Assembly: GCA_039566865.1 (NCBI GenBank)
Contig: CM076954.1
Coordinates: 6,022,001 to 6,086,000 of the forward strand
DNA length: 64,000 bases
Direction of reading: 5' to 3'
Source of the DNA: Aurelia coerulea
Taxonomy: Eukaryota; Cnidaria; Scyphozoa; Semaeostomeae; Ulmaridae
Of the stretch, positions 27,601-42,600 are shown piece after piece. Each line of letters starts with the position of its first letter. Within the stretch, counting starts at the first letter, position 1. The translations under genes were made by a program, and so were the position numbers. The notes under the pieces are model-generated. The model searched no databases, had not been told where the DNA came from, and saw only the letters and a program-made list of their open reading frames with translations.

Positions 27601-30600
27601 AGGGTCCTTTTTCATGCAGCTTTTCCTTAAACATGGATGGGGTTTCGCTGAAATTTGCAAAAATAGTTAAAAATGGGCAATTTTTCGCCAAAATTCATCA
27701 TAAAAGTGGGTACCAAGGCAAGGTAAAATCATTACAGATAATTATTGCACAACTCTGTTTGAACAAATTAAAGGTGTGGTCTTTATTTTTTTGGAAATTT
27801 TGATGCATTAGTTGAAAATAATTGAATCGATGGAGAAAAATGGTTTTTTGTTCACAAATTTCAACAATTAACTCTGTAGTACTACATGGATGCACATTGT
27901 TCAACTGGATTAGAAACTGAATCAAAACACAGCCATCGGCCAGCTTACACCGGGGCAATTGTAACAGCGTGTTACGATTGCCCCTGACCTCGTCAGCTAT
28001 CATTATTTCCCATTTTCACATCTCATAAGCTGTGGAGCTTAAAATTTTAACGTAGTTTTGATCCTAAATGGTTGTCATGTATGTGAAAATTAGATCTCTA
28101 ACTCCAGCGCAAAATCTTTCTGACACAAATTTCCAGTGGAAGCACGTTTTTAATGTCGTGCTCAAAAACATGTTTTCCCTCGAAAATTTCGCAGAGTTGG
28201 CTGAATATTCCTGTATCTAAAGTCTTATGTAGATGATTAGAATGAGCATGTTCTGTGCAAAAATCAGATTTTTTGCGCTTTTCTGCAAGGTGTGAGAGTC
28301 AGTGTTACAATTGCCCCGTGTTACAATTGTCCCCGGTCTCCCTTATGTTTCAACAAATGCAGATCCATCATTTGTGGGCATCCAGCAGCGATACGTACCT
28401 CTGACATAAACACCTAGGTATTATCTTGGACTCAAAACTTTCTTTCTCAGCTCATATTAAAGCTGCTATCTCTTAAAACGAGAAAGGGCATTGGTTTGCT
28501 AAAGTATCTCTCCAAATATTTACCCAGGAATACCCTAAATGAATTGTATAAACTTTATATACGACCCCACCTGGACTACGGGGATGTTATTTATCATATT
28601 CCAGCTAAAGTATGTGAATTCAGTCAAAACATCATTTTACCAAATTTAATGGAAAAATTAGAATCTGTCCAATATTCTGCTGCACTTGCTGTAACAGGAA
28701 CATGGAGAGGATCATCACGAGAAAAACTGTATGCAGAGCTTGGCTGGGAGTCACTAAGTTCCCGTAGATGGAGTAGACGCCTTACTTTATTCTATAAGAT
28801 CATAAATAACCTCACTCCATTGTATACAAAGGAGCCAATCCCACTTCTTCAACAGCGAAACTACTCTCTTCGCAACCGGGATGTTATTGGGCGAATAAGG
28901 GCAAGAACAGAGAAATTTCTATCAAGTTTCTATCCCAATTGCATCTCTGAATGGAATAAACTTGATCCAGCAATCAGACTTGCACCTTCTGTCGCTGTCT
29001 TTAAAACAAAGCTTCTGTCAATGATTCGTCCCCGTGCAAAAGTCTGTTTTCGGTATTCATGACCCAATAGGCTTAGGTTATCTTTTACAAATCAGGGTCG
29101 GTCTCAGCAAATTGAATTTTCACAAATTCAAGCACAATTTTAGGGATACAGTGAATCCAATGTGCCCAACGAATGATGGCATTGAGGATACGGAGCACTT
29201 TTTGTTGCTTTGCCCTTCATTCGACATTCAACGGCAAGATCTTCTCGCTGGAGTTTCAGAATTTTTGCGACCATTTGTCCAAATCGACGCCCTTCCAAAC
29301 AATGTTCTGGTTCAATACATATTGTATGGTAATAAAGAACTTTCTGACGAAGTGAATAAAAATATACTCGAACAGACTCTAAGTTTCATCCACAAAACAG
29401 GTCGGCTTGGATAACTTCAAACAATCGTTTTACGCCACACAACCACTATGTACACTTTTCACCGTATATTTTGTAAGTCTGTTTCACATTTTATGTTAGG
29501 CACATCAAGGGTGAATGAAAATTCATCCACACAAAAGTGACAGTATTTCGGACCATTTATATTGCGAATCAGAAACCCAGACCTGACAGCATATGCGCAA
29601 TGTGTTGAGCGTTGGGGACTCTGGAGGGGGATCAGTAGCGGTAGCAACTGCTGTCGTTGTTGTTCTCTCGTCCGGGGTTCCTATTGCTCAGCATCATACT
29701 ACTATGCTGGCCTGACATCCAATGTGAAACGGATTCTAGTATTTATCAGTAATTTATCGTATTTGTAGCTTTTTGTAGTTGTTTATTTAGTTGCTATTTT
29801 TTGCATGTTTTTATGTTAATGTCCACCTGGTAGTCATTATCTTTTGCTCCTTGTGGTCACGTCCCTGTAGTGTTGCATAGTCTGTAAAGTAATTAGAAAG
29901 CATGGTAGGATGTAGATGTAACATGTATTGTAACATTTTAAATGATTAAAAAAAAATACGTACCTCTCTGATCAAAACATCAATGTTATGCTGTGTCTGC
30001 GGCATCCACTGTCGTAAAATAGCAAAAATCTGTGATATTCTTGTCTTCGGGCTAAATAAATGAAACAATAAAAGGATAAAAACAAAATGAAGATCATGTT
30101 TTGCCAGATGCAAAAAAAATGTGAACTGTTTATACAAGTGCGGGGAGAGGGGTAGATTGTACACCTCTTCTAAGCAGCAGACAAATTTAGCCGACGTTCT
30201 TTACACCAACTTCCGATCACGTGATTGTTCTCTCGACAAAACTTTTCATACAAGTTAAAAACTTCGTTCCATGAAAACCGTGATGTGGGTAGCTAAAGAA
30301 ATGCGAACAGATAAAGAAATGGTTTCGCAAGTGAATTGTCACTTACAATGTAGCGGGTAGAAACAACGTTAGCTGAATATGTCTGTTCAAACAGTTTACT
30401 GAACAAAGGTCATGTCTGGAACCACATGCATTGGATTCCTTTGAAAGGGTTGTTCCTTTCAGGGAGGGTGCTAATAAAATTTGTGTGAATCTCCGACGAA
30501 AACGACACAAATCTCATTAAAATTAAACAAATAGTTTGAAGAATTCCTCAATGCCTTAAATAATTTGATCAATGAAGGAAGGTTCTTAATTGTTCAATAA

Positions 30601-33600
30601 GATTTTAAACGAGGCCCATTACGAGTTTTCTCAACTTAGTACCGGGCTGAGTAAAAAGACTGGCATCTTGTTCGAGAGTCACCAAAATTTGAACATGTTT
30701 CTTTTATATTCATACCGGGTGCGCCAAAATAAACTATGCACGTTTGGCAGGCCACAATAAATCGTACACTGGACCGATTTTGAAGATTTATGACTTAATC
30801 TTTAGCAGAAAGCCTGAATTAGATTTTGGGATTTTTTGCAAATTTTTCAGTTTTTAGAGCTAGAAGTGAGTTTCTAGAAGAAAAAATTTGCGAAAAATCC
30901 CAGATCTAGTTTAGACTTCCTGCTAAAGATTAAGTCATAAATCTTCAAAATCGGTCCAGTGTACGATTTATCGTGGCCTGCCAGAATTGCAAAGTTTATT
31001 TTGGCGCGCCCGGTATAAAATGTTCTATTCTACTATATTTTTCTAATTGCTGTACGACACTACAGCAACGATAACATAGGGAGCGAAAGACAACGACTAC
31101 CCCATGGCCAATATATAATGGCATGCAAAGTTAAATAAAAGACAACTACAAACGACAAAAAATTAATGCTAGATTCTGTCTAACATTAGATATCAGGTTA
31201 GGGTTGCGAGGGATTAAATGATGTCCCGAGCACAATTCTTCTTGGTGCTTAATAATGAATAATATGCCTGACATTTAATTTGAAACAGAATTTACAAAGA
31301 AAAAGAATATTTACGTTAAGGGACTTGGTAGTTGCTTAGTACATAACTGAAGTTTCAAAAAGATCTTAATCAAACCGATCAGTTTCTTGAACGAAACATA
31401 TGAAACGTGCATGAAATTTGAACTTGCTAACGATCTGCATATTGTCTATTTCTGTAATTTTGTCAAAGACACTTCTGTTTCCTGTTATCAGTTATGGAAG
31501 TGGATCTTGGGCTTTGAAGGACAATGAAGAAAGAAAGATGGATGCTTTTGAAATGTGGATCTATGCTGGAAGAGTCATAAAAAATAGGTTAAGTAAACAT
31601 CGTTTATATGTAGCCTTTCGTAATTGGGCATTCAAGACTTACTTACAAACACTCAACAAGCTTTTGAGCTGCTGCAAAGAAACTTCGAGAGACTTGTAGA
31701 CTTCAGAATGACCCAAATGGACGCATTGTAAACTTAAGTAGACACAAATTTTCTGTAGCTATTTTTAGTTTATTAGATAAAGGTTTGAACTTTTGCCCCA
31801 GACCCCCTAGATATAACACAACCGTTTTTGATAAGGACCTTACGGCATTCTTTAGACGTATTAGGCTTAGAGCACACTTCGGATTTTCTGAATACAATCC
31901 TACTATACTACAAAAATTAAAGGAACGGAACAGTTCATTTACACCGCAAAACGTAGACAATACTATTAAAACCTTTGAGTCTGCAGTCTTAGAAGACATC
32001 AGAAACCATGATAAACAGGCAATGCGCACAAATAATCTTACTAAAGGAGAATGCAATGCACTAAAGCGCTTATCTGAGAGGGATGACATCTTGATTACGA
32101 GAGCCGATAAAGGAGGTGCCACTGTTATTTGGGGTATCGAAGAATACCTCACGGAAGCCAACAACCAATTAGGAAACACGTCGTTCTATAAAAAATTAAC
32201 ATTTGACCCGTTTCATGGCTACATTAGAATAATTAACAACTCATTAGACGAATTGCATTCTCAGGGCAAACTGGACGCGGAAGCAATTGAAGTTTTGAAA
32301 GTTCCTAAAAATATTAAACCGGCAAGATTCTACCTTCTACCAAAAATTCATAAAAAGAATAACCCAGGCCGCCCTGTTGTGGCCTCGACAAACTGTCATA
32401 CAACCAAATTATCAAAATTTGTTGATCACTTTATACAACCACTTGCGAAGAAAGTACGATCTTACATACGTGATACTACAGATCTACTTCACAAAATAAA
32501 GAATATAGGTAAAATACCCGATAATGCATTACTCGTAACCATGGATGTTAGATCCCTGTACACAAACATATCTCACGAAGAGGGCTTGTCAGCTCTTAAA
32601 AATGCCTTAAATACAAGAGCCAACAAAGACCCAGCAACTGAGGTCCTATTGACCCTTATGAGACATGTGCTCACGCTTAACTGCTTTACCTTGAATGGAA
32701 ACAGTTATCTTCAAACAAAAGGCTGTGCCATGGGCACGGTCGCAGCACCCTCCTATGCTGTAATATACATGGGTGAATTTGAGGAAAATTTCATCTACCC
32801 TGAAGTAGGTAACGACTGTCTTTACTACGGTAGGTATATAGATGACATCCTAATGATATTTAAAGGTAATGAAGAAAGATTCAAGATATTTGCTGAAAGA
32901 CTAAACACCAAGCACCCATCGATAAAGTTCGACTATGAAGTATCCACGACATCAATTCCATTCCTTGACACCCGCATATACATCGATGAAAACAGACAAC
33001 TACAAACAACTCTCTTCACTAAGCCAACCGACACACACAACTATCTTCACTACAAGTCAGCTCACCCTAAACACCTAAAGAATAGTCTTCCTTATTCTCT
33101 AGCACTTAGACTCCGAAGAATTTGTACAAAAGAAAGTGAACTAAAAAGCCATTGCGAGCAAATGAAAAACAATTTTAGACGCCGTGGATACCACACAGAA
33201 ATACTTCACGAACAGATTAACAAAGCTATCACAAAGCCAAGAGAAATTACGTTACAAAAAACTCCGAAGAAAAAAACAAAAAGAATCCCCTTAGTGACTA
33301 CTTTCAACTCTACACTCCCTCAAATAGGTAAGATCTTAAGAGAAAGATGGAATATCTTAAATATAAAACCAAAAATACAGGCATTTTTCCCGGAACCTCC
33401 AATCATCGCGTTCCGTCGATGTAAAAACCTGCGAGAAATCATCGGTAGCAACACCATCACCAACAGCAAAGTCCAAAGGAGGAAAGCAAAAAATCAAACA
33501 GCCAAGTATTGCTCACCTTGCAATACCAAAAAAAGCCTTTGCTGCAATCACGTTATCAAGACTAACTCTTTCACAAGTATAAACACCCGAAAAACATACA

Positions 33601-36600
33601 AAATATTTCATAAATCAAATTGTAGGAGCATGAATGTCGTATACCTCCTTGAATGCGTTCGCTGTAATATACAGTACGTTGGTAAATCTGAATGGCCCTT
33701 CAATTACAGACTAAATAACTATCGCTCTAGAATTAAATCAACACAATACGATAAGCTCCTTCCCGTAGAAAAACACTTTAAAGAACAACACCACGTCTTT
33801 GCGAGAGATGTAAGGTTCACGATAATCGAACGAATAGAGAAAGAAGATGTTGACAATATGACAAAATTACTTGAAACTCATGAAGATAATTGGATTAAGC
33901 GGCTGCAGACTCTAACACCAAAAGGTTTGAATAGCAAACTTAACCATCCAGACAAATATTAGATAAAAGTTCCTCAAAAAACCAAGGGATAGGCCATTTT
34001 GTTTCCGTTCGCTCATTTATGCAATACTTTGTTTCCCTGTGGCCTATCATTTTCTACACATAAAACGTAACTTTAAAACTCAATCAAGGATTCATATGAC
34101 GCCATATTCGGCATCACGTGACCCAAATTTTGAATCACGTGACCCCTTTTAAATCACGTGACTGAAAAAAGGCTATAAAAGGGGCATACCATTGTAAAAA
34201 TAGTCATTCTTCTGACGATGACCATAGCGTCGAAACGCGTCAAGAGTAGAGAAGAGTAAAAGAAAAGTTTGAAGAACTCACTCCAAGTCGTCTTTTTCTT
34301 GTGTTCATCTTTAGCCTTTCGTAATTGTATATTTAGATGTAATTTAGTTTAATGTTATATGTAATGACCCTGGGATAGTCAAGGGTTCTGTCTTCCCCGG
34401 TTATCACCTTGGTTATATAGTTAAGTAATTTGTAAGTATAGTCTTAAGTACCTCGTTTTGTAAATAAGTAGGTAAACCTACCAATGATTGGCAAAAAGAT
34501 GCTGTATAGAGCTTTCTGTATAAATCAACTATTATCGTTGTTTTTGCAAAAGTGGTTGCAAAATTTTCTTCATGGATTTCATTCCCTTGTTTTCAACGAT
34601 TACATTCATTGAATTGAAGTGCGTGCTAAATCAGTATATTAGGTTTTTATACAAATAACGACAGGAGTTATTGGCCATGATGCAATTATTCTTTTACAAA
34701 GGACATAAAACGCAGACAAAAGATCTTTCAATACTTGCAGGCAAATTAAGCAAAGAGTGCGCAAAGTATTATGATGTCGAGGCTAAGTTGCACCACAAAA
34801 AAACTTCCCAACACAACCTCATTGATTCTGCATCGCTAATCAAAAAGGCACTTGCCACTGCAAGGTACATTACATTACATTACATTACATTACATTACAT
34901 TACATTACATTACATTACATTACATTACATTACATTACATTACATTACATTACATTACATTACAAGTGGCCCGCTTTTCTAATAAACACGGCATAACTGT
35001 GACAACACAAATGAGCCACTATTTAGGCCTGATGTGTTCCTGGAACGCGTTTGGAGAAAATTATTTCGTGGATAACTGGTGCACAGATATTTTGCTGGAA
35101 TAAACATTTAAATTTGCTCATTTCAGATCATGGAATAACATGGACGGATTTCGTTCAAAAATTTGGTAAACACAAAAAACTCGCTTCCCTCCAAATTTTA
35201 TTCTCTTACAGAATAAACATGCACTTAAACACACAACCGTCTGGTAGGTTCTAAGCCTTAAGGTATACAGCGCAGTTCTTTTGTGATTTAACATCGGCAA
35301 ATTCAGAAGAATTCTTGTCAGAATTCATACTGTAAGTTTTCATTGATTCAGGAAAAGCAAAGGACTAATCACTAAACCTTGACATATTTCCCAGTTTTTT
35401 CTTTTCCTAATGAAACCGGGTCATCATACCGGGTGTCCCAAAAAAATTTCCTGATTTGAGCTGCTATTTCAGTAAAAGTATATGTTATTTGATTAAGATT
35501 CAAACAGGAATCTATTCTACAATGTCCAACTTAGATCTGAGTATTTGTTTGATTTCAGTATCGGCGGGTATTCATTTTCTATCAATATTTTCCTGAAAAA
35601 CAGAATACCTGCACAAATCACGAAAGAGCCAAAAACAGTTGATCAATAAGATCGTTAAACCTGCAGCTCAAAATCCACAGAAATCAAGCTTTTCTAACAA
35701 ATTCCAACAGTACGGAGCTTGGACTCCACAAAAGGACGCAACAAAGATAATATTTGTCTGTATTGTCTGTAAAAAGAACGACTTTGCTCGCTGTTTGAAG
35801 AAAACGCACACTTGCCGACATCTTGCATATTGCCAAGATTGAATGCCAACCAATGCAAATGATAAGCATATGTATGCTCTTCACAATACTTTGCCATGAA
35901 ACGCCAAAAACCGTTGGATTCTATGTCTGGGTTGGAGACTTCTCCCTCCTTTTACGAGGCTGATTGGTCATAGGCACAGCTTTTGAGAAACATTTTGAGC
36001 AATTTATTTCCTTATTTTCCACCGTGAACTTGAAGCCAATAAATGCTTAGAGTTCAATTTATCGTTCATGAAAGCCCTGTGACAACCATTTAACAGAATT
36101 GTGTTTGCCATTTACCAGAAAAATATTTCTCTCCCGAGGCCCTTTTCTAAATGACAATCAGATTCAGTTTCAGTTTCAGTTTCAGTTTCAGTTTCAGTTT
36201 CAGTTTCAGTTTCAGTTTTATTCATTCATCCATTAATCCTAAATACAATTCTACATAATTATACTAAACCTAAATACTTACAAGATACCGTACAATAAAC
36301 ACAAAATTAATTAAACTTAGAAATTACAGAAAAAGAATAACATTACAAGATTGTATTTAAGATTGATAGATTAAGGAGGAGCTCTATAAAAACAATCAAA
36401 ACTACAACATATCTTATTAAAATCAAAACAAGATGTTAGCCAGATTTGTTCTACAGAGACCGAAAGAATATAAGGATTTGAAACAGACTTCTAATCAAGA
36501 AAACAATGACATGTACGAGTCAATGAAATGAGTTTTTAATTTGGACCGAAAAATTGCAACGGTTTCAAAATTGTCTGTTGTGTTAAGTTACGAAAGAACT

Positions 36601-39600
36601 TTACGGTAGTTGACAGCTCTCACAACAGCTACTGAGCAGCTGAGACGAATAATGAAGGCATTTATCTTGTCCCAATTCAACTACTGTCCTCTTGTATGGA
36701 TGTTCTGTGACAGAACATTGAACAATAAAATTAACCATATTCACGAACGGGCATTGCGAATAACTTACAAAGATATGAGATCAGATTTTGATACGATGTT
36801 ATTGAGAGACAATTCGGTCCCAGGGGCGGATCCAGCCCTGAATTCTGACCGGTTTATAGGGGGCAAAAAAGGGGGTTTGGGGGCGAAGCCCCCAGAAAAA
36901 TTTTTCGTGACCACGCCCTTCAGACTCTCGGAAAACAAGGGCAACGCCCTTTTACATAAATAATGATGGGCTGCAGGTCTAGAGCTTTTCCATGTAATTT
37001 CTACCCTCCATCCTCTGCATAATAACTTTATCGACGAATGTCTGTGCACATCGATGTTCGTCACCCCTCAGACCCTTAAAATTTAAGTTAAATTCTCTTA
37101 CGCCTTCCTTCAACTTCAAAACTTCCTAAAATACACTCGTATTTTTGTTTTGTGTGCTTTATCTCTCCTTCACTCTTCTCTTCGATGGCACTGTGAAGTC
37201 GATAAAGATCTTCCTTTTCTGGGTCAGCCATTGCCGTCTGCTGGCCCTTCTTGTTCTTGTTCTATTCGATGAAAATCTACTTCCTTTGCAAACATATTTT
37301 ACTTCCTTCAGAAACGGTTTACTTCCTAATCGACACAGGTTCACTGATTTCGAACAATTGCCGACCGGTTCACGGAAGTCGCTGGACAGGTTCACTCAAC
37401 CCTTATTGGTTCATCAGATTACAAGGACTTGATATCAAAACAATTGCGAAACGTCACAGCCATTCAAAGATGTGCAAATCTGTTGCGCAACTTGAAACTG
37501 ATAACGCAGGTTTCGAATCACATACCTCCTGGAGAACCATAGCAAATAAAGCCAAATGACTGCCATATGTAGGTTGCTTATTGTTTATGAGAAATTTTGT
37601 GTAGAAGTACCCTATGTCATGTCTATGAAGACTATCACCTTTTGACTGGAAACTGGTTTGCAGAGTGAAAATAGGTTCAAGTTATTTTACTTTTCTGTAA
37701 AGTTAGGCAGATACCCGGCAGATAATACAAATTTATCTTAGGTTTGGAAACCTGACCGATGCACAGAAACCGGTGAAACCGGTCTGGATCCGCCCCTGGG
37801 TCCCACTCCACATAAGGAACTTTTGCTAATGACTGAAGTCTTCAAGACAAAATTGAGCCTTAATCCCAGCTTCATGAAGGACATTTTCGTTGAAAAATAG
37901 GTGTCTTATGGGTTAAGAGGCTGCCATAACCTATCCTTGCCACAAGCACGCACTACGTGCTATGGCTTAGAGACAATATCGTCACTTCCCAATGACCTGA
38001 AACAGTCAGATACTCTCTCCAGTTTCAAAAGGAAAATCAAAGCCTGGAAGGGAGAGGAATGTAATTGTAGAATATGCAGGCCTTTCGTGGCACAGGTTGG
38101 GTTCTTGAGCTGATATTAAATTTTCTGCTCTGTATTTACCGAGAAAAAAAATGAAAACATTGTAAATATTAAAAGCATTGTAAAAATCTGTAAAATGTAT
38201 CTGTATTTAATCTTTCGGAATTTTATTTATTTTTAATTTTTTCTTACAAATTTTACTTTTTAGATAGTAGGCTTGAATTAGCTCTTAGTTATAGCTATTG
38301 TACCTATATGTATATATGTCTTGTATGTATATATATATATATATGTAGGCCTACTTTAAATAAATTGATAATAATAATAATAATAATAACAGTGCTTGCA
38401 TGTAAGGCAAGACTCACTTTTTAAGTTTCAAAAGGTAATTGGCTCATCTTGTAACTAAACTTACTTTAACAGGATCTCATGGCATCCGGGGCATGTTGGG
38501 TCAAAGAATGACAACTCAAGTGCTCGACACTACAAAAAATAGCACAAATTAATACACTGATTATGGCATGACTTGCGTAACAATAAAGATTCATTGACAC
38601 CATAGGTTTCACATTTTTCCGTTGTTGAAGTCTTTTGCAAATCGACATACATGTTTTTGTCAAAAATGAAAACAACTGCCGGATGAACCAGAAAAACAGT
38701 TTCCACTTCCGACAGGCTAGGATAAATCATACATTGGACCAATTTCAAATATTTTGGACTTTTAATCTTTTATTGGTTACTATATTATTCTTGGTTATTT
38801 TTGTCGATTTTTCAGATGCTTAACGGGTGCGCGTTTAACTGAACGCAGAGGAAAACCATTGAACTTTGAAAGTTTCTGTTCATCCTAGTTATATGCTTGA
38901 CATTTCAACTTACAATTTGGCATATCTTGGGAAGAAATTAGGAATCTGAAAATGGAGTTATGAGCTCTAACATTTCATGTTCATGTTAAAGGCAAAACCA
39001 GAGAGGTTAGTGCGCCTTCCTGCATCATCGCGCACTGTGATCCAGACAGGGAATTAATCCCAAAAAAATGAAAATACAAGTATACACTATTTGAGGGTTT
39101 CATCGTGTCGAAGAGACATTGAGCCATTCGATAAAACAAAAATTTCTTGAATCCGTTTTATGAATCCAGAGATATGATTTTTTAAAATTTGACTAAATTG
39201 CGAATTGTTGTTTACATTGCAATTTCCGGCCTTTTGCTTGTGTCATCGTTGAAAAGCCATACATTCAAGTTCTTGTAACTCTTCAACAAAAGCACCGATT
39301 TTTCGAAACTTTTTTTTGTCTTACAGATAAACACCTAAGCTATGTATAAATACAAAGCTATTTGCAAAATCTCAAGTCGGTATATCAATATTTGTCAAAA
39401 TGGTGTATTACCTTTTTAAGCACAAAAACCAGGCAAATTATCAAAATTCCGTCTGTTATAGTGAAAACAAAAAATCTAACTAAATCTAACTCTTCGAAAA
39501 AAGTATCAAAATTGAATATGATGTCTTGAGAGAACTTCTGCCAAAGGATTCGTACAGCTTCGTACAGGAAAAAAAGTTATCACACATTTGGTATGATAGG

Positions 39601-42600
39601 CCCTTTTGGTTTAACGTTGATTTTTTAGCAATGATTTTTGGCTTTGTACATGATTGAACTGTTCCGCAAACGAACAGTGTTTATGCAAACTACTTTCAAC
39701 TATCTTAGCTTTACGTGAGTAAAGCTTGTGTCTCTAAAGTATTCAGTTTTTGGTCGATAATCTAATTCTCATTGTACATGTCCTTGATAAGGGCTTCTTC
39801 TCAGTTTAGTGTATCGAACACCTCACTTTAATGATAATTGACAGCCTTTTCTTGGTCGGCTACGTTTTTTAACTTGTTCATCTTCTTCATCACTGAACAC
39901 TCTTTCTTTTACACGCCAGGCTTCATCCTTTGGAGTACTAACTTAATTTTATATGCGTCTTCCTTCAGCCCCCTTTCCTCTATCAGTTTATCAGCTAGAT
40001 CCTTAAATTTCGCAGAATATTTCATGTTCTACTTCGTACTTTTTTCCTTACAATCACCGTTTTCAACTATGAAATCATAAAGCTCGCCATTCGTTGTGAT
40101 AAACATGATTGATTTTGTGACACATAGCTATTGGAATGGTTTAAAGACTACAGGCCAGCAGTTTTGTGTTTTAACAGTCATCGTTTTATTTTGTGGTAGG
40201 AACTGACTTGGAAATCAACATAGAAAAAATTCTGCTTCTCAATGAGGCATGTGAAACATACAGGCTTGGCTTGGGTCAGTCATAGTTACGAGAAAAAATG
40301 TTTTTTATTGTTTTGCAGTTTCATATCAGTTTATGTAAAGTTGCGTCATCCTGTAATTTGAGCACTCCCTGCATCCCATATACAGTATGGTGAGCTGTAG
40401 ACACTCTGTATGCGTACTATCAAAGTTTAAAAGTTGAATTTATATTTTGAAACAACGAGGTAAAGTTGCCTTGCCTTTTAAACAACGAGGCATTTAAGGC
40501 AAATAAGTGAATGGAAAGTAATGATAGGGGAATGTAGGCAGTAGTTATGTTTCAATAAAAGTCGCCACAAGCATATCCGGACTATTGACGCCTCTTCCCT
40601 ACCATCGAGGCCCTTGAAGACAATCAGTTAACATTTTCATTGACTATGGAATCAAGATAAAAACCGAGTCGACAGACAAGAAGCATGAAAATATTATACC
40701 AGAACAAGATCTTTATCAACAGTTGGTCGTCAAGATTTCAGTGAGTACGACCATAACCAAACACAAACTGAAAAGGACCTACCATACCAAATGTGTGATA
40801 ACTTTTTTTCCTGTACGAAGCTGTACGAATCCTTTGGCAGAAGTTCTCTCAAGACATCATATTCAATTTTTAAATTTTTTTCGAAGAGTTAGATTTAGTT
40901 AGATTTTTTGTTTTCACTATAACAGACGGAATTTTGATAATTTACCTGGTTTTCGTGCTTAAAAAGGTCATACGCCATTTTGAAAAATATTGATATACCA
41001 ACTTGAGATTTTACAAAAAGGTTTGTATTTTTAGATAGCTTAGGTGTTTATCTGTAAGACAAAACAAAGGTTCAAAAAATCGGCGCATTTATTGAAGAGA
41101 TACAAGAATTTGAATTTCTGGGTTTTCAACGATACAACAAACAAAAAGCCGGAAATTGCAATGTAAACAACAGTTTGCAATTTAGTCAAACTTTAAAAAA
41201 TCATATTTCTGGATTTATAAGACGGATTTAAGAAATTTTTGTTGTATCGAATAGCTCAATGTCTCTTTGCCATGATGAAACCCTTAAATAGTGTATACTC
41301 GTATTTTCATTTTTTGGGATTAATTCCACGATTTCTAAAGAGCTGGATCACAGTGTCGCGGTGAAGGTGGAATCTTCCGATGAGCAACACAAAAACTTGG
41401 TTGACAGTTTCATTCATTACCTTGAAGACGAGCAATAGTTTTGCTCATTGAGCATATTTTGTAGTAATGTCTGCAAATCGAATCGAATGGGTCCCGATGG
41501 GAAAAGCTAAGTTTGTACTCAGCCACTCAATTCGACCTGCACGAAACCGGAAAAATACTCTTGCATAATGTGGCACATGGCAGGTCAAACAAAGAATTAA
41601 AAACGGTTTTGTAGATAAAGGAAATACAGTTTGTTCCACTCCGTGAAAACTTGAAACAGAAATATTTCCATTTAAAATTCCCAGTTGGTATAATGCAACG
41701 ATAACATCAGTAAACCGTTTTCCCGAGAGACATTTGACTCAATTTTTCACACCTTATGGCAAATTTCTAGTCCGCGGAATTTTCCGAGCAGGCGAAATTT
41801 TACGCAGTCAAAAATCATTCAAAACTAAATTCTATTCAGTTACAAAATGACTTTTGCCCTTGTAAATAAAAAAAATTTCCACTCGATGGCCTTCACTTTG
41901 AATATGCTCAATGACTAGAAATCTTGCTCGTCGCCAAGGTAATGAACGTCACCCAGGGAGTCCCCTTTCCCCATCATGAAGCAGGAAGGCGTACAAACTT
42001 CTCTGGTTTTGCCTTCAACATGATAGTAAAGTGTTAGAGGTCATAGCTCCACTTTCAGATTACTAATTTCTTCCCACGATATGCCAAACTGTAAGTTGGA
42101 TTGTCTAGCATGAAACGCGATTGAATAGAAATTTCCATATTCAAAACTTTTCTCTCTGTGTTCAATCAAACGTCGGAACTTTCTTTTGCGACACCCGGTA
42201 CTTTTGAAAAATTCAAGATTTCTTGAAATTTAATCGTCTGCAGGCTGCCCAAAGAGATCGAAAAACAGCCATCAAATTTTCTAAAGACCCAATTTGGCTG
42301 AACAAAGGGAATGCTCCTCAAAATGACTAGGGAATTTGGAAATGGATTGTGTCGTACGAGCAGTCATTTGAAGGTTGCACAACTTTAGTATCACTTTGAT
42401 CAATACAGAGACTTCCAGTTTTTTTTATCATTTCTTTGAAAATGATACTTGCTAGCTATGGTAGTTTGTGTACTTAATGAATTAAAAAATATTTCTAACA
42501 AGCGCGTAGATTTAAGATTTTTTAATGCAAAAGGTAGCAAATATCATGTCAAAGAAGTGATAAAAAACTACTGAAAGTCTTTGAAATGATAAAAATTACA

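Larger units (their letters stand above)
31611..34327 (+). mobile_element. Penelope-like element with 16-bp flanking direct repeat
   Basis: TAGCCTTTCGTAATTG occurs at 31611-31626 and at 34312-34327, enclosing a 2.7-kb element with one long ORF. The repeat may be a target duplication or a remnant of the pseudo-terminal repeats usual in Penelope-like elements. The 3' region holds CACGTGA words, a CTATAAAAGG box and a hammerhead-like core. Confidence 0.8.

Noticed and set aside
34671..35103. ORFs rich in LHYIT repeats
   Set aside because: They read through the ACATT microsatellite and have no other protein content.
36161..36219. CRISPR-like direct repeats
   Set aside because: A simple TTTCAG microsatellite without spacers, in a eukaryotic sequence.
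36765..37559. Several ORFs of 78-102 codons on both strands
   Set aside because: They lie inside the 978-bp DNA transposon and overlap its ends; no domain wording.
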